Positions 35,984 through 45,818 of a stretch of DNA of 64,000 bases are shown here, one piece after another. Numbering within the stretch: the first letter of the stretch is position 1; each line of letters begins with the position of its first letter. Source of the stretch: Lachnospiraceae bacterium. GTDB lineage: Bacteria > Bacillota > Clostridia > Lachnospirales > Lachnospiraceae. The position numbers were made by a program, and so were the translations under genes. A model generated the notes under the pieces. The model did no database searches and was not told the origin of the DNA. It saw only the letters and a list, made by a program, of their open reading frames with translations. The DNA lies in assembly GCA_022769005.1 (NCBI GenBank), contig JALEKK010000004.1:1-64000 (forward strand), given 5' to 3'.

Positions 35984-36016
35984 AAAAGACTCGGATTTTA
36001 TCCGAGTCTTTTTATT
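35984..36016 (+). terminator. Terminator after rpmE
   Basis: A perfect 12-bp stem AAAAGACTCGGA (35984-35995) with TCCGAGTCTTTT (36001-36012), loop TTTTA, continues into a T-rich tail. Confidence 0.95.
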
Positions 36017-36093
36017 TGTCTTATTAATATCCGAATTACCGGGAGTAAGGCTTTGTTAATATGGTTTTATTTAAAAACAGGGCACAAATATAA

Positions 36094-37643
<1,550 letters not shown>

Positions 37644-37683
37644 TTTACATACGGCTATTTCATTTAAATATATAATCAAATTT

Positions 37684-37718
37684 AAAAAGCGCAGCGGTTT
37701 TAAGCCGTTGCGCTTTTT
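37684..37718 (+). terminator. Terminator after guaB
   Basis: A 13-14 bp stem with one G-T wobble (AAAAAGCGCAGCGG at 37684-37697 with CCGTTGCGCTTTTT at 37705-37718) closes on a TTTTAAG loop and ends in T residues. Confidence 0.92.
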
Positions 37719-37812
37719 AATGTGTAAAATACATACCAATAATCAATGTCCGAAAACTATTCCATAACAGGCATTTGTATATTGAATTCGCGGTTTAATC
37801 ATTATGTATATT

Positions 37813-37840
37813 TTGATATAATATATCATTGGACTATAAT
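37813..37840 (+). promoter_or_regulatory. Candidate promoter of argS
   Basis: TTGATA (37813-37818), a 16-base spacer and perfect TATAAT (37835-37840) precede argS by about 45 bases. Confidence 0.55.
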
Positions 37841-37882
37841 AATAATATTTGAAATATATTTTTAGAAGGACATTATATAATT

Positions 37883-39646
37883 ATGAAATTATTTACGGAG
37901 CTTGTAAGTGATAAGGTATCTGATGCATTTGAAAAGGCGGGGTTTGACCGTGAATACGGTACGGTTTCTTCGTCTAAGAGACCTGATTTATGCGAGTTTC
38001 AATGTAACGGATGTATGGCGCTTGCCAAAAAGGAAAAGAAGAATCCGATGGAGATTGCTGAAGCAGTGGTTTCCTTTTTATCGGAAGAAACCGAAGTTTT
38101 CTCCAAAGTTGAGGCTGCAAAGCCCGGCTTTATTAATATTTCGGTAACGGAAAAATTTATTTCTGAATATATTAACAATATGTGGAATGCCGATAAGTTC
38201 GGATACGAATCAGATTCAGAGGGCAGAAAAACAATAATAGATTACGGCGGCGCAAATGTTGCAAAACCGCTCCATGTAGGTCATTTAAGAAGTGCCGTAA
38301 TAGGTGAAAGCATTAAGAGAATGTATAAATTCGCCGGAGCCGATATTGTAGCGGATGTACATCTCGGTGATTGGGGACTCCAAATGGGACTTATCATAGA
38401 GCAGCTGAGGACCGATAAACCGGACCTTGTTTATTTTGACAGTGAATATAAAGGAGAATATCCAAAGGAGCCTCCTTTTACTCTCGATGAACTGGAACAG
38501 ATATATCCAAAAGCAAGCGCAAGATCGAAGGAAGATAAAGAATTTCTTGCCAAAGCACAGGATACCACGCTCAGACTTCAAAACGGAGACAGAGCATATA
38601 CCGCAATTTGGAATCATATAATGGCATTGTCCAAAGCCGATTTGAAGAAAAATTACGACAACCTGGATGTATCATTCGATGTATGGAAGGGTGAATCGGA
38701 TGCTCAACCTTTTATTAACGCAATGTTAAAGGATTTTGAAGACAGAGGAATCGCTTATGAAAGTGAGGGAGCTTTAGTTGTTGACATATCGGAAGATACC
38801 GACAGGAAAGAGCTGCCACCGTGTATTGTAAGAAAATCAGACGGTGCGGCATTATATGCCACATCGGATCTTGCTACTATTATTGACAGAGAACAGACCT
38901 ATAATCCGAAAGAATATATCTATGTAGCGGATAAGAGACAGGAATTACATTTTACACAGGTGTTCAGAACCGCTAAAAAAGCGGGACTTGTTTCGGAAGA
39001 TACAAGCCTTCGTTTCTTAGGTTTCGGAACCATGAACGGTAAAGACGGAAAGCCGTTTAAGACAAGGGCCGGCGGCGTTATGAGACTGGAATATCTGATT
39101 GAAGACATAAAGACGGCGGTTGCCGATAAGATGAGGGAAAATAACCGTTTGTCTGAAGATGAGATAAATGAAACAGCGGGGATCGTCGGACTTGCCGCAT
39201 TAAAATACGGAGATTTATCAAATCAGGCTACAAGAGATTATATTTTTGATATTGACAGATTTACTTCGTTTGAAGGCAATACGGGTCCGTATATCCTCTA
39301 TACGGTAGTAAGAATAAAGTCGATTTTGGAAAAAGCCGGATATAACAGGGGAAGCGACAGCGTGATCGGCCCTGCTTTCACTGATAAAGAGAAGGAGTTG
39401 GAACTTAAATTATCGGGATTTTCCGGAGTGTTTGCCGAAAGCTTCAAAGAACTTGCTCCTCATAAGATATGCCAGTTTATGTATGAAGCAGCCGATATTT
39501 TCAACGGTTTTTATCATGATACCAATATTCTAAATGAAAGCGATGAGTATATTAAAAATTCAAGACTTGCCCTTTTGGCATTTACAAAAGACGTATTAAC
39601 GGCATGTTTAGATATGCTTGCGATAAAATGTCCGGATAAAATGTAA
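37883..39646 (+). CDS. argS: Arginine-tRNA ligase
   Basis: This 587-residue class I synthetase charges tRNA-Arg. It has an N-terminal additional domain, the HIGH-type motif in GGANVAKPLHVGHLRSAVIG (about residues 122-141), the KMSK-equivalent region GKPFKTRAGGVMRL (about 390-403), and a C-terminal DALR anticodon-binding domain (NILNESDEYIKNSRLALL). AGAAGGAC precedes the ATG. A GT2 glycosyltransferase follows after 15 bases and is probably co-transcribed. Confidence 0.96.
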   Translation: MKLFTELVSDKVSDAFEKAGFDREYGTVSSSKRPDLCEFQCNGCMALAKKEKKNPMEIAEAVVSFLSEETEVFSKVEAAKPGFINISVTEKFISEYINNMWNADKFGYESDSEGRKTIIDYGGANVAKPLHVGHLRSAVIGESIKRMYKFAGADIVADVHLGDWGLQMGLIIEQLRTDKPDLVYFDSEYKGEYPKEPPFTLDELEQIYPKASARSKEDKEFLAKAQDTTLRLQNGDRAYTAIWNHIMALSKADLKKNYDNLDVSFDVWKGESDAQPFINAMLKDFEDRGIAYESEGALVVDISEDTDRKELPPCIVRKSDGAALYATSDLATIIDREQTYNPKEYIYVADKRQELHFTQVFRTAKKAGLVSEDTSLRFLGFGTMNGKDGKPFKTRAGGVMRLEYLIEDIKTAVADKMRENNRLSEDEINETAGIVGLAALKYGDLSNQATRDYIFDIDRFTSFEGNTGPYILYTVVRIKSILEKAGYNRGSDSVIGPAFTDKEKELELKLSGFSGVFAESFKELAPHKICQFMYEAADIFNGFYHDTNILNESDEYIKNSRLALLAFTKDVLTACLDMLAIKCPDKM

Positions 39647-39660
39647 CATGGAGGATTACA

Positions 39661-40692
39661 ATGAGTGAAAACAAAAAATATCTGTCTGTAATCATTCCCT
39701 GCTACAACAGTTCAGAATATATGCATGTAAGCATAGAATCAGCTCTTGTCGGCGGCGAAGATGTAGAGATTCTTATAGTGGATGACGGCTCGACAAAAGA
39801 TAATACATATGAAATTGCAAAACAATATGAGGAAAAATATCCGACAATAATCAGAGCCATAACACAGGAAAACAAAGGCCACGGCGGTGCGGTCAATACA
39901 GGTATCGCAAACGCAACAGGCGAATACATCAAGGTGCTGGACAGTGATGATTGGCTGGATAAATACAGCCTCTTGTATATACTTGATAAGTTAAAGGGCT
40001 TTTCCGAGGAAGAAAAACCGGATATGTATCTTGCTAATTATGTATATGAGAAAGAGGGTAAAACCCATAAAAAAAGAATGCATTATGAAAATGTATTCCC
40101 TACGGATAAGCTTTTTACATGGAATGACGTAGGTTCGTTTTTGCTGGATCAATACATTCTTATGCACAGTGTTATGTATAGAAGACAGATGCTTTTGGAC
40201 TGTGGATTGAAACTTCCGGAGCATATGTTTTATGTGGACAACATATTTGTATTTGAACCTTTAATGAGTGCAGAAAAGCTGTATTTTTCGGATGTTAACT
40301 TATACAGATACTTTATCGGAAGAGAGGATCAGTCTGTTAACGAAAGCGTAATGATATCCCGCATAGATCAGCAGCTTCACATCAACAAGAGAATGATTAA
40401 ATTTTATTCCGATGTAAAAGATTTCAAATACAAAAAAAGAAAAAAATATATGGAGAAATACCTTTTGGACATTCTCATGGTTTCATCGATACTTTTACTG
40501 GTTTCAGGCACCGACGAGGCCCTCAGGAAAAAAGATGAATTGTGGGAGTATTTAAAAGAATGCGATCCTAAACTGTATGTTCATATTAGGAACGGTATTC
40601 TCGGAAAATTATTTAATTCCAAGAAGACTGTTGTTAAAAAATTCCTTGTATTCGGTTACAGATCATTAAACAAATACATGGGATTTAATTAA
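39661..40692 (+). CDS. Glycosyltransferase family 2
   Basis: This 343-residue GT-A enzyme has the N-terminal SVIIPCYNSSEYMHVSIESA strand (about residues 9-28), nucleotide-binding ILIVDDGSTKDNT, TQENKGHGGAVNTG and the metal-binding DSDDW (about 99-103). A helical C-terminal half follows. No strong membrane helix was seen, so it acts in the cytoplasm or at the membrane face. It is 15 bases after argS and 58 bases before pyrC. Its partners may be the - strand polysaccharide genes at 44936-48598. Sugar and acceptor are unknown. Confidence 0.88.
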   Translation: MSENKKYLSVIIPCYNSSEYMHVSIESALVGGEDVEILIVDDGSTKDNTYEIAKQYEEKYPTIIRAITQENKGHGGAVNTGIANATGEYIKVLDSDDWLDKYSLLYILDKLKGFSEEEKPDMYLANYVYEKEGKTHKKRMHYENVFPTDKLFTWNDVGSFLLDQYILMHSVMYRRQMLLDCGLKLPEHMFYVDNIFVFEPLMSAEKLYFSDVNLYRYFIGREDQSVNESVMISRIDQQLHINKRMIKFYSDVKDFKYKKRKKYMEKYLLDILMVSSILLLVSGTDEALRKKDELWEYLKECDPKLYVHIRNGILGKLFNSKKTVVKKFLVFGYRSLNKYMGFN

Positions 40693-40750
40693 ACCAAACG
40701 GTTTATCCGTTAAATTTGATTTATCATTAAAACATAAGAAAGGAGCAATT

Positions 40751-42112
40751 ATGGTTACTCTTATAAAAAAAGGTCGGGTTCTTGATCCGGAAACAAAACT
40801 TGATGCCGTAAGAGATGTATTGGTTGTTGACAAGTACATCATTAAAATAGAAGAAAACATAACTGATGAAGAGGTAAAAAAGGTTTTAAAGGAAAATGAC
40901 TGCACGGAAGAGTGTCTTTCGGTAATAGATGCCGAGGGATGTTTTGTTATGCCGGGTCTTATAGATCTGCATGTGCATTTGAGAGAGCCGGGGTATGAGC
41001 ATAAAGAAACCATAAGAACAGGTGCCAGGGCAGCTGCAAGGGGCGGATTTACAACCATATGTGCAATGCCTAATACCAATCCGGTAGTGGATTCCGTAGA
41101 CGTATTAGATGAAATTACGGATAAAATTAAGTCTGAAACCTATGTAAATGTGTTACAGCTTGCTGCGATGACAGCAGGAGAAGACGGAGAGTTTATAACA
41201 GACTTTGAGGCTCTTAAGAAACACGGAGCCCCTGCCGTAAGTGAAGACGGTAAATCCGTTATGAACGGAAGAGTGGCAAGGCAGGCATTCAGACTTGCCG
41301 CACTCAATAATTTACCTGTATTTGATCATTGCGAAGACATAGACCTCAGAGCAAGGGGAGTTATGAACGCCGGAAATAAGGCAAAAGAATACGGTCTTTA
41401 CGGAATACTTAACGCAGTGGAAGATACCATTACGGCAAGAGATATGATACTTGCCAAGGATACGGGAGCCCATATTCATCTGTGTCATATTTCCACGGAG
41501 GGCGTTGTTCAACTGATTCGTTTCGGCAAATCTGCCGGCGTAAGAGTAACGGCCGAGGTTACGCCGCACCATCTCACTCTTACGGAAGACGACTTGGATC
41601 CAAATAATGCAAACTACAAAATGAACCCTCCTTTAAGAAGCAAAAAGGATGTGGAGGCCATATTGGAAGGTTTGGCAGACGGAACGATTGATGCAATCGC
41701 AACAGACCATGCACCTCATTCAAGAGCCGAGAAAAATATGGACTTTTCAAGCGCCCCTTTCGGAATTACGGGACTTGAAACGGCTGTATCTCTTACTATC
41801 AGCGAATTGGTAGATAAGAACATACTTACACCTCTTCAAATGGCCGAAAAAATGAGTTACAATCCGGCAAAAATACTCGGTATCAATAAGGGAAGATTGC
41901 AGCAGGCGTCACCTGCAGATATAGTTGTAATAGACCCTGATGCGGAATATGTAATAGACAGCTCAAAGTTTTTATCAAAAGGCAAGAACACTCCGTTTGA
42001 AGGCAGAAAAGTTAAGGGTGTTGTAAGAGCAACCATTGCCGGCGGAAAGGTTATTTACAGAAATATAGACGGCAACGAGTCCGTAATCGATAAAGAAGTA
42101 AGAGACTTTTAA
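40751..42112 (+). CDS. pyrC: Dihydroorotase
   Basis: This 453-residue enzyme closes carbamoyl aspartate to dihydroorotate, the third step of pyrimidine synthesis. It is the large class I type. The zinc ligands are in GLIDLHVHLREPGYEHKE (about residues 76-93), later histidines in HLCHIS and TPHHLTL, and the catalytic Asp is in IATDHAPHS (about 316-324). Residues 35-60 contain an acidic insertion. AAAGGAGC precedes the ATG. It starts a pyrC-pyrF-pyrK-pyrD cluster. No PyrR attenuator pattern was seen upstream. Confidence 0.93.
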   Translation: MVTLIKKGRVLDPETKLDAVRDVLVVDKYIIKIEENITDEEVKKVLKENDCTEECLSVIDAEGCFVMPGLIDLHVHLREPGYEHKETIRTGARAAARGGFTTICAMPNTNPVVDSVDVLDEITDKIKSETYVNVLQLAAMTAGEDGEFITDFEALKKHGAPAVSEDGKSVMNGRVARQAFRLAALNNLPVFDHCEDIDLRARGVMNAGNKAKEYGLYGILNAVEDTITARDMILAKDTGAHIHLCHISTEGVVQLIRFGKSAGVRVTAEVTPHHLTLTEDDLDPNNANYKMNPPLRSKKDVEAILEGLADGTIDAIATDHAPHSRAEKNMDFSSAPFGITGLETAVSLTISELVDKNILTPLQMAEKMSYNPAKILGINKGRLQQASPADIVVIDPDAEYVIDSSKFLSKGKNTPFEGRKVKGVVRATIAGGKVIYRNIDGNESVIDKEVRDF

Positions 42113-42117
42113 CCGTA

Positions 42118-42149
42118 ACTTTGAAAATGTATTTTACTGTATTCAAAGT
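42118..42149. other. Short hairpin between pyrC and pyrF
   Basis: ACTTTGAA (42118-42125) pairs with TTCAAAGT (42142-42149) over a 16-base AT-rich loop, without a following T run close by. It may set relative expression of pyrC and the downstream genes. Confidence 0.3.
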
Positions 42150-42181
42150 GCCGAACAATCTTATTTTTGTGGGGAATTTTT

Positions 42182-43111
42182 ATGATAGATAATTTGATTG
42201 AGCAAATTAAAAACAAAAACAGTCACGTCTGTATAGGTCTTGATCCTCAGCTTAAGTTCATACCTGATGAGATTAAAAACGAAGTTTTTTCGGAATACGG
42301 TCCTACTTTGGAAGCCGTTGCAGAGTGCTTTTACAGATTTAATAAGGGTATAATAGATGCAACATACGACATTGTGCCCGCAATTAAGCCTCAGATTGCC
42401 ATGTACGAAGAATACGGCATTCCGGGAATGACGGCTTATAAAAAGACAATTGATTACGCAAAAAGCAAGGGGCTTATCATAATCGGAGATATTAAAAGAG
42501 GAGACATCGGATCCACGTCAACTTCATATGCAAAAGGACACATAGGCAGCGTGGAAATTGAATATAACGGAGAAAAAAGGGTGTTTAATCCGTTTGACGA
42601 AGATTTCGCAACGGTTAATCCTTATTTAGGCTCTGACGGTATAAAGCCTTTTACGGATGTATGCAGAGAAAATGACAGAGGTATATTCATTCTTGTTAAA
42701 ACATCCAATCCGTCAAGCGGAGATTTTCAGGACAGACTTATAGGCGAACATACTCTTTATGAAGAAGTTGCAAAGAAGGTATCCGAATGGGGTGAAGATT
42801 CTGTCGGAAAGCACGGTTACTCGGACGTAGGCGCAGTAGTAGGTGCAACATATCCCGAAATCGGAAAGCAGCTCAGATCGATTATGCCGCATACATATTT
42901 TCTTGTACCGGGATACGGAGCTCAGGGAGGTAAGGGAAGCGATCTAAAACCTTACTTTAAAGACGGACTCGGTGCCGTTGTCAACAGCTCAAGGGGAATT
43001 ATTGCTGCGTATACAAAGGACATGTATTCCGATTGCGGTAATTATGCGGAAGCAGCAAGGCGCGCTGCCGAGGATATGAATAAAGATATCAACGAAAACG
43101 CATTGAATTGA
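42182..43111 (+). CDS. pyrF: Orotidine 5'-phosphate decarboxylase (type 2)
   Basis: This 309-residue enzyme forms UMP from OMP. It belongs to the longer type 2 group: CIGLDPQLKFIPDE (about residues 18-31), the catalytic Lys/Asp array in IIGDIKRGDIGSTS (about 100-113), and late VPGYGAQGGKGSD with the phosphate-binding Arg region NSSRGIIAAY. The ATG at 42182 follows GTGGGGAA; the earlier in-frame TTG at 42167 is less likely. pyrK follows after a 47-base gap. Confidence 0.94.
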   Translation: MIDNLIEQIKNKNSHVCIGLDPQLKFIPDEIKNEVFSEYGPTLEAVAECFYRFNKGIIDATYDIVPAIKPQIAMYEEYGIPGMTAYKKTIDYAKSKGLIIIGDIKRGDIGSTSTSYAKGHIGSVEIEYNGEKRVFNPFDEDFATVNPYLGSDGIKPFTDVCRENDRGIFILVKTSNPSSGDFQDRLIGEHTLYEEVAKKVSEWGEDSVGKHGYSDVGAVVGATYPEIGKQLRSIMPHTYFLVPGYGAQGGKGSDLKPYFKDGLGAVVNSSRGIIAAYTKDMYSDCGNYAEAARRAAEDMNKDINENALN

Positions 43112-43158
43112 TTTTTCCGATTGTAAATACTGTTATTAAATTATTCAAGGAGCATAAT

Positions 43159-43929
43159 ATGTTATTTCATGAAAATGTGGAAATTACAAAAAAGAGCAGG
43201 CTGTCATCTGACATATATGAAATTTATTTCAAATCGGAATCCATTGCAAAAGCGGCAAAGCCGGGACAATTTATAAACGTATATATTAATGACGACTCGA
43301 AGCTTCTTCCCAGACCGATAAGTATATGTGAAGTTAAGAATGATGAAATTCGCCTTGATTTCAGAGTTGTAGGGGCGGGAACAAGTGAAATGGCATCGTA
43401 TGAAGTCGGTGATAAAATAACCGTTACGGGACCTATCGGCAACGGATATGATGTGGATTATATAAATAATAATTTTAAACATATTGTGTTATTCGGCGGC
43501 GGAATAGGAATTCCTCCCATGCTTGAACTTTCCAAGAGAATCAATATTGAGAAAACCGTTATTTTAGGATACAGGGATGAGTTGTTTCTCAATGAAGACT
43601 TTAAAGATTACGGTAATGTAATAATAGCTTCCGAAAGCGGTGAATGGGGAACGAAAGGAAATGTTCTCAATGCATTTGACGAGCATGAAATTACCGCCGA
43701 TGTATTTGCCGGCTGCGGACCTAAAGTAATGTTAAACGCAATAAAAAACGTTGCCGTTCAAAAAAACATTCCGTTTTTCATGTCTCTTGAAGAGCGTATG
43801 GCGTGCGGCGTCGGTGCGTGTCTTGCGTGTGTGTGCAAAACAACGTCTAAAGACGCTCACTCAAATGTTAATAACGCAAGAGTATGCGTGGACGGTCCCG
43901 TATTTGAAGCTAAGGAGGTAGAGTTATGA
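43159..43929 (+). CDS. pyrK: Dihydroorotate dehydrogenase electron transfer subunit
   Basis: This 256-residue subunit carries FAD and a [2Fe-2S] cluster and passes electrons from dihydroorotate oxidation to NAD+. The FAD site is LPRPISICE (about residues 54-62), the nucleotide-binding segment is VLFGGGIGIPPMLEL, and the cluster cysteines are in ACGVGACLACVC plus a later ARVCVDGPVF. ATG 43159 follows CAAGGAGC and is preferred over 43108. It overlaps pyrD by four bases, giving 1:1 expression of the heterotetramer. Confidence 0.95.
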   Translation: MLFHENVEITKKSRLSSDIYEIYFKSESIAKAAKPGQFINVYINDDSKLLPRPISICEVKNDEIRLDFRVVGAGTSEMASYEVGDKITVTGPIGNGYDVDYINNNFKHIVLFGGGIGIPPMLELSKRINIEKTVILGYRDELFLNEDFKDYGNVIIASESGEWGTKGNVLNAFDEHEITADVFAGCGPKVMLNAIKNVAVQKNIPFFMSLEERMACGVGACLACVCKTTSKDAHSNVNNARVCVDGPVFEAKEVEL

Positions 43930-44831
43930 CACCTGACATGGAAGTTGAGATAGCGGGAGTTAAGTGGAAAAACCCTGTTACCGTGGCATCCGGTACATTC
44001 GGATCCGGTATGGAGTACGGAGAATTTATTGATCTGAACAGACTCGGCGCAATAACATCAAAAGGCGTAGCCATAGAACCATGGGAAGGAAACGGTACGC
44101 CGAGAGTGGCAGAAACTCCAAGCGGTATGCTTAATGCCATAGGTTTGCAGAATCCGGGAATGGAAGTATTCAGGAACAGAGACATTCCTTTTATGAAGAA
44201 ATATGACACGGTTGCGGTCGTTAATGTAGTAGGAAAGTCGACGGAAGAGTATATTCAGGCCGTGGAAGCTCTTGGCGATACAGATGTGGATATGTTGGAA
44301 ATTAACATTTCATGTCCTAATGTAAAAGAGGGAGGCATTGCTTTCGGAACAGATAAAAATGTTGCGGCAGCACTTACAAAAGAAATAAAAGCACATGCCA
44401 AACAACCTGTTATAATGAAACTTTCTCCGAATGTAACAAGTATTACGGAAATGGCTAAGGCAGTAGAGGATGCGGGAGCGGACGCAATTTCTCTTATTAA
44501 TACCGTTACGGGAATGAAGATAGATGTTGAAAGACAGAGTATATTTCTTGCAAATAAAACGGGCGGACTTTCGGGCCCGGCCATAAGACCGATAGCGGTA
44601 AGAATGGTTTATGAGGCTTCGCACAGTGTTAAAATACCTGTTATAGGAATGGGAGGAATAACATGTGCGGAAGATGCGCTTGAGTTTATTTTGGCCGGTG
44701 CAACAGCGGTATCCGTCGGTACCGCAAGCTTTAATAATCCATATACGGCAATAGAAGTAATTGACGGTATAAGAGATTATATGGTCAGAAAAAACATTAA
44801 CAGTATTAAAGATATTATAGGAATAGTATGA
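43926..44831 (+). CDS. pyrD: Dihydroorotate dehydrogenase, type 1B catalytic subunit
   Basis: This 301-residue FMN enzyme oxidises dihydroorotate to orotate and works with PyrK. It shows NPVTVASGTFGSGMEYGEF near the N terminus, LEINISCPNVKEGG with the catalytic cysteine (about residues 124-137), KLSPNVTSI, and the FMN phosphate loop GMGGITCAEDALEF (about 242-255). The start overlaps pyrK and follows AAGGAGG. It ends the pyrimidine cluster. pyrE, pyrB and pyrR are not in the window. Confidence 0.95.
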   Translation: MTPDMEVEIAGVKWKNPVTVASGTFGSGMEYGEFIDLNRLGAITSKGVAIEPWEGNGTPRVAETPSGMLNAIGLQNPGMEVFRNRDIPFMKKYDTVAVVNVVGKSTEEYIQAVEALGDTDVDMLEINISCPNVKEGGIAFGTDKNVAAALTKEIKAHAKQPVIMKLSPNVTSITEMAKAVEDAGADAISLINTVTGMKIDVERQSIFLANKTGGLSGPAIRPIAVRMVYEASHSVKIPVIGMGGITCAEDALEFILAGATAVSVGTASFNNPYTAIEVIDGIRDYMVRKNINSIKDIIGIV

Positions 44832-44890
44832 TAAATATGCATATAATTCGTAATTAACAACATATGCGTTAATGTTAGAAAATATTATTA

Positions 44891-44937
44891 AAATAAGCGG
44901 GCGTACGGAAATTAAGACTTCGTACGCCCGCTTATTT
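44891..44937. terminator. Bidirectional terminator between pyrD and the sugar transferase gene
   Basis: A perfect 17-bp stem (44891-44907 with 44921-44937), starting AAATAAGCGGGCG, has a 13-base loop. It lies between convergent genes, and its right arm overlaps the stop codon of the - strand gene. Confidence 0.9.
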
Positions 44938-45631
44938 ATTGTGCACCCCGCTTGTGAATTACGGAACTGAATGTATGCATTAAAATTTGAAAATCGAACA
45001 GAGTGCTGTGGTGATCGACATAATACATTTCCATATGCTGTCTGCGCCCTGTTTCATAAGTAGCTTTATTACGGGCATATGCCTGCCAATATCCGGTAAG
45101 TCCCGGCTTAACGGAAAGAAGCTTTGCAATTTTGTCTCCGTATATTTGAACTTCCTCGTCAACAATCGGTCTCGGTCCTACTAATGATAAGTCTCCGATA
45201 AGGATGTTAAAGAGCTGAGGAAGTTCATCCAGGCTGCTTTTTCTTAAGAAATCACCCAATTCGGTAATTCGGGGATCGTTATCGATTTTAAATTCTGTTT
45301 TTAATTGTCTTTTTTGTTCTTTTGTTAAATGAACATTTTCACACTTCATTGTACGAAACTTAAGAACCTGTATTCTTTTTCCGTATTGACCTATTCGTTC
45401 ATGGGCAAAAAACGGATTACCGCCGTCTTCGTGATGAATAAGAAGAGCAATGGTAGCCATTACCGGAGCGGTAAGTATAATGCCTACGGAAGCTCCGGCA
45501 AAATCAAAAATTCTTTTGTTGACTGAATAAGCAATATCCTTAGCAGTTTTTTTCTTATGATAGTTATGCTTATATTGTAAAATATTGTTTCTTCTTTTTT
45601 TAGATTTACGAATAAAATCAAAGAAGTTCAT
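44936..45631 (-). CDS. Polyprenyl-phosphate glycosyl-1-phosphate transferase (bacterial sugar transferase)
   Basis: This 231-residue membrane enzyme should load the first sugar-1-phosphate onto undecaprenyl phosphate. It is the minimal monotopic type: one reentrant hydrophobic segment (about residues 43-66), then ERIGQYGKRIQVLKFRTMK and SLDELPQLFNILIGDLSLVG, which carry the catalytic Asp-Glu and basic residues, and VGPRPIVDEE. It is the last of three - strand genes (MraY-like, flippase, transferase) with a 187-base gap from the flippase. It probably starts the glycan moved by that flippase. The sugar is unknown. Confidence 0.92.
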   Translation of the reverse strand: MNFFDFIRKSKKRRNNILQYKHNYHKKKTAKDIAYSVNKRIFDFAGASVGIILTAPVMATIALLIHHEDGGNPFFAHERIGQYGKRIQVLKFRTMKCENVHLTKEQKRQLKTEFKIDNDPRITELGDFLRKSSLDELPQLFNILIGDLSLVGPRPIVDEEVQIYGDKIAKLLSVKPGLTGYWQAYARNKATYETGRRQHMEMYYVDHHSTLFDFQILMHTFSSVIHKRGAQ

Positions 45632-45770
45632 TTCTCAAAATACCTCTTATAATATTGTAATTGCTTATAAATAAGCATAAAAACTAATTATAAATTATAT
45701 ATGTTAAAGATTAATATCTCAACAGTGATTTTATAAAAAAATAACATTTTTGAAACATTTATGTAAATAA

Positions 45771-45800
45771 TGAAACCGACGCGGAATTGCGTCGGTTTCA
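45771..45800 (-). terminator. Terminator after the flippase gene
   Basis: TGAAACCGACGC (45771-45782) pairs perfectly over 12 bp with GCGTCGGTTTCA (45789-45800), loop GGAATT. On the - strand it is 18 bases after the flippase stop and is followed by TTATTTACAT. Confidence 0.8.
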
Positions 45801-45818
45801 TTTCGGACTGTATTATAA

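Noticed and set aside
40693-40750. PyrR-binding attenuator before pyrC
   Set aside because: The gap is only 58 bases, has no terminator/antiterminator pair and lacks the PyrR binding-loop sequence.
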